From Deltaproteobacteria bacterium (GTDB lineage: Bacteria; Myxococcota_A; Polyangia; JAAYKL01), in the NCBI GenBank assembly GCA_030595125.1, contig JAUVDV010000040.1, positions 1 to 48,023 on the forward strand: a stretch of 48,023 bases of DNA, given 5' to 3'. Both the position numbers and the translations under genes were made by a program. Below the pieces are notes generated by a model. It did not search any database. It had not been told where the DNA came from and saw nothing but the letters and a program-made list of their open reading frames with translations. Positions 42,403 through 48,023 of this stretch are shown here, one piece after another (within the stretch, counting starts at the first letter, position 1; each line of letters starts with the position of its first letter).

Positions 42403-45400
42403 GTGAAAAGAAAGAGAGCACACCTCATGCCCATCAAACGAGCATTTCTCGCGTTCGCGATCATCGCCGGTATGGTCATCTGCCTCGCGCCGTCGCGGGC
42501 ATCGGCCGAACCGTTTCCGATCGAGGATCTGCCACCCGATCTGGACTCGTGGGTGCTCTGGGTTCTCGACGACGTGCCGGATCACTTCTGCCCGGCAGTT
42601 GACGGCGAAGCTGTCTGCCTGTGGCCCGGAGAGCTGATGCTCGCGCTCAACGGTTCGGGCGGACGGTTCAGTATGTCCGTGACCGCAGACAGGGATCTGT
42701 TCTTCTCGCTTCCAGGAGACCCGGCCCACTGGCCCCTGGAGGTGACCCTCGACGGCAGACCCGCAGTCGTGCTGAACCTCGACGGTTCCCCGCAGATTCG
42801 AGTACAGCGCGGGACCTGGAAGGTGGAGGGACAACTCATCTGGAACGAAATGCCCGAGGGAATCCATATCCCCATCACGATCGGGCTCGTGTCTCTCGAG
42901 GTGGAATCCAAGCCGATCCCGTTCCCACGCCGGGACGAGGACGGACTACTGTGGCTCCAGAGCGCCCTGAACGAAGAAGCGGAAGGCGACCGCCTGGACC
43001 TCGAAGTTTATCGCAAGCTCCACGACGACGTCCCACTCTCGGTTGTCACAAAGATCGTCCTGCGCGCGTCGGGCAAATCCCGGGAGGTAGATCTCGGTCC
43101 GGTGCTGCTGGCGAACACCACTATCATGAGCGTCAGTTCGGACATTCCCGCCCGGATCGACAAGGAAGGCCACCTCAGAATCCAGGTTCGCGCCGGCACG
43201 CACGACATCGCGCTGACCGCCCGGTCCAACGGTTCTCCCAAAGAGTTTACCTGCACACCCCGGAAGGAGCCCTGGCCCGCGGAGGAGATCTGGGTATGGG
43301 AGGGAGACGAGGTACTGAGGCAGGTAACCACTCTGGGCCCTCCGGGAATCGACCCGTCGAGAACAAACCTCCCAAAGGAGTGGTCCTCCCTGCCCGCTTT
43401 TCTGATGCAACCCGACGGCAAGCTCCAGCTGACCACGACCCGCAGGGGAGAGCCGGATCCGCCCCCTGACCAGATCAGCCTCTCGCGGGAGCTATGGATG
43501 GATCTGGATGGTTCCGGATTCACAGTGCGCGACAACCTCTCAGGCGAACTCAACAGAACCTGGCGGCTGGATCTGGAGCCCCCCGGCGAGCTGGGCCACG
43601 TCTCCGTCGACGGGCAGGACCAGTTGATCACCGTGAATCCCGGCACCAAAAAGCCCGGTGTCGAGCTTCGAAGCGGGAGCCTGAGCATGACCGCGGAATG
43701 GAGGACCGGCGAATCCACGCGGAAGCTTCCCGCAGTGGGCTGGACGCAAAGCGTTCAGGATCTCGACGCCACCCTCAACCTGCCTCCCGGCTGGACCCTG
43801 ATTACCGCGCGGGGAGTGGACGACCTGCCGGGAACCTGGTGGGACGAGTGGGACCTGTTCAGTTTCTTCTTCGTCCTTCTGGTGGCTCTCGGCGTCGGGA
43901 AGCTCACTCGCTGGTTCTACGGAGTACTCGCCCTCTTCACCCTGGTGTTGATCCACCTTGAAACCGAACTCGGTTTCGTCGTCTTCATCAGCCTTTCCCT
44001 CCTGCTCTTCCTCGGACTGCTCAAGGTCCTTCCTCGGGGCAAGCTCCACGTGGCCGTGAGGATCTGCTGGTGGGTAACCGTCGGAATCCTGGTGCTGGCT
44101 CTCGTACCGTTCAGCGTGACACAGGCTCGCACGGGTCTGTACCCTCAGATTGATGACGAGGGTGGCTACAACGATTTCGATCTGGCCGCCATACCCGCCC
44201 TGCCCATGGCCATGGGAGGAATGGCCGACGAGAGTATCGTGCTCGAGGAATTGGACGCCCGGATCGACGATGGGGAGAGGGATATGGGTATCGGCGATGC
44301 CATCACCGGAGAATTCGAACAGGCCGAGTTCGAACAAAGCAAGGGGAAGGTAAAAAAGAAAGCCGCGTCCAAACCGATGGCACAGCGGGCTCTGACGGGA
44401 AAGGCCGACAATCTCGACGGGTTCCTCGACATCGCCTCCTATCCATCTGGATCGAACGTCAATGCCCGAGGGGGTAAGGGCGGACAGTTCTGGCGCAAAT
44501 CTCTCCAGCAGGATCCCAAAGCCGTGGTTCAGACCGGCCCCGGCGTACCCACCTGGACCTGGCGGAGCTGGCAGTTGACCTGGTCCGGTCCGGTCGACAA
44601 GGGCCACGAGATCGATCTCTTTTTACTGTCGCCCCGTGCGAATATGATCCTGTCCTTCCTGCGAATCTTGCTGCTCGTCTTCCTGTCCCTGGTAATAATA
44701 AGGGAGGCCGTGCGCACCGTCGCCGGCAAGACCGACGAAAAACCCAAAAAACCATCACCCAAAAAGACAGCAAAGAAGGCGGTTGCCGCAACTGCGGGAG
44801 CGATTCTCATGATCGCGAGCCTCCTGGCGCCGGCAAAGGCGTCGGGCGCCGAGCAACCCTCGCAGCAAGTGCTCGACAACCTCCTGGAGAAAATCACGCG
44901 GGTGGCCGATTGCAGCCCCGACTGCGTCTCCACTTCGCTTCTGGAGGTGGAACTGCAAGACGAAGTCTTGACCCTGGACGCCGACGTTCATGTGGGCGCA
45001 CCATCCAGCTGGCGTATTCCCGGACCCGCCGGAAACTGGGTCCCGCGGGACGTCATTGTCGATGGACGAAGAAGCACGGCCATGGCTCTGCTCGATGACG
45101 GGTTCCTCCACCTTCGCCTCGGTAGTGGTCGTCATCATGTGCGCGTGTCCGGACCCGCCCCGCCAGGCGATGCTGTAACTCTCGAATTCGGCGAGACGCC
45201 ACACCGGGTCGTGGCACAGGCGCCCGGATGGACCATCGACGGTCTGAGAGAGGACGGTCGGGTCGAGGCATCGATACAACTGAGCCGGCTGCAGGATTCC
45301 ACCGCCAGGGACGGCGCGACATCCGAAGTGGACGAGCACTCCTACCCGCCCTGGCTGGAGGTCACACGCACTCTTGATCTCGGAATTCCCTGGCTGGTGC

Positions 45401-46764
45401 ACACGGTAGTGCGCAGGGTGAGCCCGACAGGATCTCCTGTGATGGCGCGAATCCCGTTGCTCAAAGGCGAGTCCGTCACCGAATCCGATCTTCAGGTGGA
45501 GGAAAACGCCGTGGTGCTCTCCATGGGCCGCGACGATACAAACGTGGTGTGGTCGTCCACCCTGGATGAACGAAAGCAGATCGAACTCGTCGCCCCGAGC
45601 GAAAGCCCGTGGTCCGAAACCTGGGTACTCTCCTGCAGCCCCACGTGGCAATGCGATTTCGATGGGCTCAACCCCATCAGACACAAATCGAGCGGCGATC
45701 TGCAGCCCACCTTCAAGCCGTGGCCCGGGGAAAAACTCGAGATCGAGATGGTCAGGCCGAACGGGGTCGAGGGACAATCCATCACTGTGGACTCCGCGCG
45801 GCTTCACGTATCTCCGGGGATCCGCCTCCTCAAGGCAACCCTGGACATGGTCATACGGTCAAGTCAGGGCGGCGTTCAGGTGATCACCCTTCCCAAAAAG
45901 GCATCCATTCAAAAGCTGTCCGTCAACGACGAGGAGCGACATTTCCGCCAGAAAGGAAAGAAGCTCGAGGTAACCCTCAAGCCGGGGTCGCAGTCCATCC
46001 ATCTGGAATGGCAGCAACCGGGAGGTATCTCTTCGATTCACAAGGTTCCCAAAATAGATCTGGGCGGTCCCGCCGCCAACGCCAAGGTCGTGGTGGAGCT
46101 TCCAAACGATCGATGGCTCCTGTGGGCCGGCGGTCCATCGTGGGGACCGGCGATTCTCTTCTGGGGATTCCTGCTCACCATTCTCCTGGGGGGCCTCATC
46201 CTCGGCCGCCTGTCGCTGAGCCCTCTGAAAGACTGGCAATGGATGCTTCTCGCCCTGGGTCTGACGCAGATTCCCGTGCCGGTCGCCCTGATCATTGTCG
46301 GCTGGTTCTTCATTCTCGAGTGGAGAAAACGGAAGGCGCCAACCCACTTCTTCTGGCACAACACCCTTCAGATCGTGATCGGCATGTGGACCCTCGGCGC
46401 GCTCATCTGCCTGTTCGCGGCGGTTTACTCGGGGCTCGCAGTGCAACCGGACATGCAGGTTTCCGGCGCGTCCAGCAGCGACACCGAGCTTATCTGGTAC
46501 ATGGACAGAATCGACGGCTCGATGCCGCAACCCTGGGTCCTCAGCCTGCCCGACCTCGCATGGAAGATCCTCATGCTCCTGTGGTCCCTGTGGCTGGCGT
46601 GGAGTCTCGTCAAATGGTCGCGATGGGGATGGAAAGCCTTCAGCCACCAGCGTCTCTGGCGCCCCATACCCATCCCCACACCCAGGACTCCCGCACCCGC
46701 TCCTTCAGCGCCGGCGTCCCCGAAGCCTGAGGTACAACAAGAGAACGCCGAGGAAAAGGAGTAG
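42403..46764 (+). CDS. Large exported membrane protein with two-fold internal duplication (1453 aa)
   Basis: I do not recognise a named family. A signal peptide (about 11-35, AxA site ASA-EP) leads to a beta-rich ectodomain (about 40-475), then membrane helices (about 485-575), a charged Met/Gly/Asp-rich region, another helix (about 747-768), a Lys-rich stretch, and a second signal-peptide-like segment (about 789-816, ending AKASGA). A second ectodomain (about 830-1225) and helices (about 1247-1400) follow, with a Pro-rich cytoplasmic-like tail. The two halves align in order: Cys63/Cys72 with Cys837/Cys841, W110PLEVTLDGRP with W879VPRDVIVDGR, LEVYRKLHDDVP with LEVTRTLDLGIP, and PWPAEEIWVWEGD with PWSETWVLS. 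The GTG at 42403 follows GGGGG; an ATG at 42427 is equally possible. It may act as an envelope assembly or surface protein. Confidence 0.85.
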   Translation: MKRKRAHLMPIKRAFLAFAIIAGMVICLAPSRASAEPFPIEDLPPDLDSWVLWVLDDVPDHFCPAVDGEAVCLWPGELMLALNGSGGRFSMSVTADRDLFFSLPGDPAHWPLEVTLDGRPAVVLNLDGSPQIRVQRGTWKVEGQLIWNEMPEGIHIPITIGLVSLEVESKPIPFPRRDEDGLLWLQSALNEEAEGDRLDLEVYRKLHDDVPLSVVTKIVLRASGKSREVDLGPVLLANTTIMSVSSDIPARIDKEGHLRIQVRAGTHDIALTARSNGSPKEFTCTPRKEPWPAEEIWVWEGDEVLRQVTTLGPPGIDPSRTNLPKEWSSLPAFLMQPDGKLQLTTTRRGEPDPPPDQISLSRELWMDLDGSGFTVRDNLSGELNRTWRLDLEPPGELGHVSVDGQDQLITVNPGTKKPGVELRSGSLSMTAEWRTGESTRKLPAVGWTQSVQDLDATLNLPPGWTLITARGVDDLPGTWWDEWDLFSFFFVLLVALGVGKLTRWFYGVLALFTLVLIHLETELGFVVFISLSLLLFLGLLKVLPRGKLHVAVRICWWVTVGILVLALVPFSVTQARTGLYPQIDDEGGYNDFDLAAIPALPMAMGGMADESIVLEELDARIDDGERDMGIGDAITGEFEQAEFEQSKGKVKKKAASKPMAQRALTGKADNLDGFLDIASYPSGSNVNARGGKGGQFWRKSLQQDPKAVVQTGPGVPTWTWRSWQLTWSGPVDKGHEIDLFLLSPRANMILSFLRILLLVFLSLVIIREAVRTVAGKTDEKPKKPSPKKTAKKAVAATAGAILMIASLLAPAKASGAEQPSQQVLDNLLEKITRVADCSPDCVSTSLLEVELQDEVLTLDADVHVGAPSSWRIPGPAGNWVPRDVIVDGRRSTAMALLDDGFLHLRLGSGRHHVRVSGPAPPGDAVTLEFGETPHRVVAQAPGWTIDGLREDGRVEASIQLSRLQDSTARDGATSEVDEHSYPPWLEVTRTLDLGIPWLVHTVVRRVSPTGSPVMARIPLLKGESVTESDLQVEENAVVLSMGRDDTNVVWSSTLDERKQIELVAPSESPWSETWVLSCSPTWQCDFDGLNPIRHKSSGDLQPTFKPWPGEKLEIEMVRPNGVEGQSITVDSARLHVSPGIRLLKATLDMVIRSSQGGVQVITLPKKASIQKLSVNDEERHFRQKGKKLEVTLKPGSQSIHLEWQQPGGISSIHKVPKIDLGGPAANAKVVVELPNDRWLLWAGGPSWGPAILFWGFLLTILLGGLILGRLSLSPLKDWQWMLLALGLTQIPVPVALIIVGWFFILEWRKRKAPTHFFWHNTLQIVIGMWTLGALICLFAAVYSGLAVQPDMQVSGASSSDTELIWYMDRIDGSMPQPWVLSLPDLAWKILMLLWSLWLAWSLVKWSRWGWKAFSHQRLWRPIPIPTPRTPAPAPSAPASPKPEVQQENAEEKE

Positions 46765-46788
46765 GGGCGAACCTGCGTGTGTTCGCCC
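46765..46788 (+). terminator. Hairpin after the large membrane-protein gene
   Basis: GGGCGAAC (46765-46772) and GTTCGCCC (46781-46788) form a perfect 8-bp stem with an 8-base loop, starting one base after the stop codon. There is no T-run, so it may be a Rho-dependent 3' end, an mRNA stabiliser, or a dispersed palindromic repeat. Confidence 0.45.
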
Positions 46789-46800
46789 TGATCTCGACGG

Positions 46801-46873
46801 CGGACCCGTCACGTTCATCCAGAGCCCGCCTCGCCATAGCCTTGCGACGGCGGGTAGCATGTCCTCTTGATCG
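46801..46873. repeat. Dispersed intergenic repeat, copy A (intron-free) with inserted hairpin
   Basis: Left part CGGACCCGTCACGTTCATCC (46801-46820) and right part GTCCTCTTGATCG (46861-46873) recur in the same order at 47842-47884. Copy A has about 30 extra bases between them: a palindrome, CCCGCCTCGC (46825-46834) pairing with GCGACGGCGGG (46844-46854) with one bulged base. Beyond 46873 the two copies share nothing. Confidence 0.75.
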
Positions 46874-46893
46874 CGAAGGCGGACAATCGTCAA

Positions 46894-46956
46894 GCAGGAC
46901 AACCAACCCCAATAAATGTTAAAATGCTCCCACGTTCAAAACGAAAGGCTTGGGGC
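46894..46956 (+). promoter_or_regulatory. Promoter-leader module of the leucine-rich lipoprotein gene
   Basis: GCAGGACAA (46894-46902), 17 bases, TAAAAT (-10, 46920-46925), GCT, CCCACG, TTCAAAACGAAAG, then nine bases to the ATG at 46957. Total length and the position of every block equal those of the module at 21200-21262. AGGACA 18 bp before TAAAAT would be the -35. Confidence 0.6.
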
Positions 46957-47790
46957 ATGAGGCGCGTGCTGTTGATAATGTCGACAATCGCGCTGGTTTG
47001 CGGCGGGTGCTCGAACGGCTCGTCGAGCAGTGACGGTGAAACCGATACCGGTCCGGTCGAGTGCAATCTGGGAGAGTACAGCGGCAGTTTCACCATTGGC
47101 ACACAATCGGATATTGCAGCCCTCGCGGGATACTCGTCGATCTCGGGAGATCTGGATGTCGACTGCCCTTCGTGCACCGACTTGGGCGAGTTGATTTGCC
47201 TCACATCGGTGGGCTGGGAATTGCGATTTTGGAACAACGCCTCCCTTACTAACTTGGACGGTCTTAGCGCTCTCACCTCTGTGGGCACGGCCTTGGTCAT
47301 CTACGACAACGCCTCCCTGACAAACTTGGACGGCATTAGCACCCTCACCTCGATAGTTAATAACTTGTACATCTCCGAGAACGACGCCCTCACCAACCTG
47401 AACGGTCTTAGCGGCCTCACCTCGTTGGGCGGGGACTTGAGAATCGCCAACAACGACTCCCTCACAACTCTGGACGGCCTGGGCGGGATCACCTCGGTAG
47501 GCTGGAATTTGTGGATCATTGAAAACGACGTCCTCACCGACCTTGACGGCCTGAGCGCACTCACCTCGGTGGGTGGCTTGGATATTGGGAACAACCCCAC
47601 CCTTACCAACCTGGACGGCCTGAGCGGCATCACCTCGGTGGGCGGGAATTTGCGCATCGACGACAACGACATTCTTCCCGACTGCGAGGCATGCGACCTG
47701 CTGGACCAGCTCACCAGTGGACCCACTTCGATAGATGTCCACGACAACCTCAACGACTCATGCACACCGGTTCCGGGGAGCTGTCCGTAA
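46957..47790 (+). CDS. Leucine-rich-repeat (receptor-L-like) lipoprotein
   Basis: A 277-residue surface lipoprotein. The signal peptide ends at lipobox VCGGC (Cys18), followed by a Ser/Asp-rich linker. The mature part holds about seven 24-residue repeats of the type NxxLTNLDGLSxLTSVGGxLxI, which should stack into a parallel beta solenoid resembling bacterial receptor-L-like domains. Flanking Cys pairs (CPSC and CEAC plus a late Cys pair) probably cap the solenoid. The ATG at 46957 is chosen because the signal peptide starts there and because the FG-GAP lipoprotein begins the same way (MRHLLLM against MRRVLLIM). The gene lies between two copies of a dispersed repeat. Probably cell-surface binding; no ligand is known. 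Confidence 0.88.
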   Translation: MRRVLLIMSTIALVCGGCSNGSSSSDGETDTGPVECNLGEYSGSFTIGTQSDIAALAGYSSISGDLDVDCPSCTDLGELICLTSVGWELRFWNNASLTNLDGLSALTSVGTALVIYDNASLTNLDGISTLTSIVNNLYISENDALTNLNGLSGLTSLGGDLRIANNDSLTTLDGLGGITSVGWNLWIIENDVLTDLDGLSALTSVGGLDIGNNPTLTNLDGLSGITSVGGNLRIDDNDILPDCEACDLLDQLTSGPTSIDVHDNLNDSCTPVPGSCP

Positions 47791-47841
47791 GGCGGTTTTT
47801 TTCTAAGAACTCGGGGTCTTTGGATCGGGGCCCTGCGACGT

Positions 47842-47884
47842 CGGACCCGTCTCGTTCATCCGCCGTAGCCTGTCCTCTTGATCG
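47842..47884. repeat. Dispersed intergenic repeat, copy B (interrupted by the intron)
   Basis: CGGACCCGTCTCGTTCATCC (47842-47861), a short joint CGCCGTAGCC, and TGTCCTCTTGATCG (47871-47884) repeat copy A at 46801-46873. On the minus strand it is the 3' exon of the group II intron, which begins at 47885. Confidence 0.75.
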
Positions 47885-47959
47885 GTAGAGTAGGCTCGGG
47901 ACGTTCCCGTCCCGAGCCCCTCGCCAGATCCGTACTTGGAGATTTCCACCATACGGCTC
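47885..47959 (-). ncRNA. Group II intron domains V and VI
   Basis: Domain V is 47959-47927 (33 bases): GAGCCGTAT, distal GGTG-GAAA-TCTCC, a two-base AA bulge, then GTACGGATC; it contains the catalytic AGC triad (47958-47956). Domain VI pairs GAG (47922-47920) with CTC (47890-47888), leaves the single bulged A at 47891, and continues with GGCTCGGGAC/GTCCCGAGCC (47918-47909, 47902-47893) closing a six-base loop. The bulged A is the seventh base from the intron end, where the branch-point adenosine lies in known introns. Confidence 0.8.
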
Positions 47960-48023
47960 CTCCGCTGACATGACTCACTGGGCTGGCCCCCAGAACACCT
48001 TTTGGGACTGGGGGACCGGGAGA
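47885..48023 (-). mobile_element. Group II intron, 3' end (continues past the window)
   Basis: Read leftward, the last 139 bases have the layout of a group II intron 3' end: a stem (CTGGGGG 48008-48014 with CCCCCAG 47987-47993) that may belong to domain IV, then domain V, a 5-base linker and domain VI, ending in CTAC at 47885. The open frame with a stop just before domain V (TGA at about 47977-47979) may be the end of a reverse transcriptase, but too little is visible to say. The 5' end and any maturase gene lie beyond 48023. Domain V has a non-standard G:A opposition in the AGC triad and a mismatch in the distal stem, so the copy could be decayed. Confidence 0.75.

Noticed and set aside
42621-43469. 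282-codon plus-strand frame inside the large membrane-protein gene
   Set aside because: Out-of-frame, Arg/Pro-rich shadow typical of GC-rich DNA.
47750-47971. 73-codon minus-strand reading frame
   Set aside because: It runs through domains V and VI of the group II intron and the adjoining repeat; the structure explains the sequence and the protein is not convincing.
1-48023. tRNA or rRNA genes
   Set aside because: I saw no cloverleaf with a TTC-loop motif and no rRNA-like stretch on either strand.

Overview
The window looks like a chromosomal segment of an uncultured Myxococcota/deltaproteobacterium-like organism. The evidence is a PilZ protein of the TIGR02266 kind, a TIGR04552-like protein, a 3.9-kilo-residue TPR protein, Asp/Thr-rich 'DTDTD' lipoproteins with MopE, FG-GAP and leucine-rich ectodomains, an HD-GYP response regulator, and many GTG/TTG starts. 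These are inferences from protein character; no phylogeny could be run. Coding density is high and no gene-free stretch exceeds 300 bases.

Layout. 1-2804 (-): trmB (cut by the window edge) and lon. 3055-8296 (+): a small membrane protein, a TIGR04552-like protein, a MopE/anchor-L lipoprotein, a DUF559 nuclease-like gene bracketed by palindromic repeats, lepB and an outer-membrane barrel. 8277-9985 (-): vanZ-like gene and miaB. 10124-11559 (+): PilZ protein, Cys-rich protein and HTH protein. 11566-15021 (-): HIT protein, membrane protein, atpZ, atpI, atpB, atpE and a cyclophilin lipoprotein; the F1 genes and subunit b are elsewhere. 15161-15346 (+): a 61-residue protein. 15364-19157 (-): rho, rpmE, DUF1385, prfA. 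19394-19888 (+): lipoprotein. 19964-33860 (-): FG-GAP lipoprotein, the giant TPR gene and a TPR exported protein. 34041-36014 (-): HEAT protein and Cache/HAMP sensor. 36142-42325 (+): HDAC-like amidohydrolase, winged-helix-like protein, response regulator/HD-GYP, histidine kinase, rph, rdgB. 42403-46764 (+): a 1453-residue membrane protein made of two similar halves. 46957-47790 (+): leucine-rich-repeat lipoprotein. 47885-48023 (-): the 3' end of a group II intron, running off the window.

How the genes work together. Housekeeping functions are translation (trmB, miaB, rpmE, prfA), transcription termination (rho), RNA and nucleotide quality control (rph, rdgB), proteolysis and secretion (lon, lepB), and the membrane sector of ATP synthase. 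A second layer is signalling: PilZ, HD-GYP, a histidine kinase and a Cache/HAMP sensor suggest c-di-GMP and two-component control. A third layer is the envelope: several lipoproteins, TPR/HEAT scaffolds and a large exported membrane protein.

The observations I rate highest are: (1) a group II intron D5/D6 whose predicted 3' splice site falls exactly where homology to an intron-free copy of a dispersed repeat begins; (2) a promoter-leader-signal-peptide module, identical in spacing, in front of two unrelated lipoprotein ectodomains 25 kb apart; (3) the DUF559 gene inside inverted palindromic repeats, a candidate mobile unit; (4) the two-fold duplicated membrane protein that keeps a signal-peptide-like segment at the junction.
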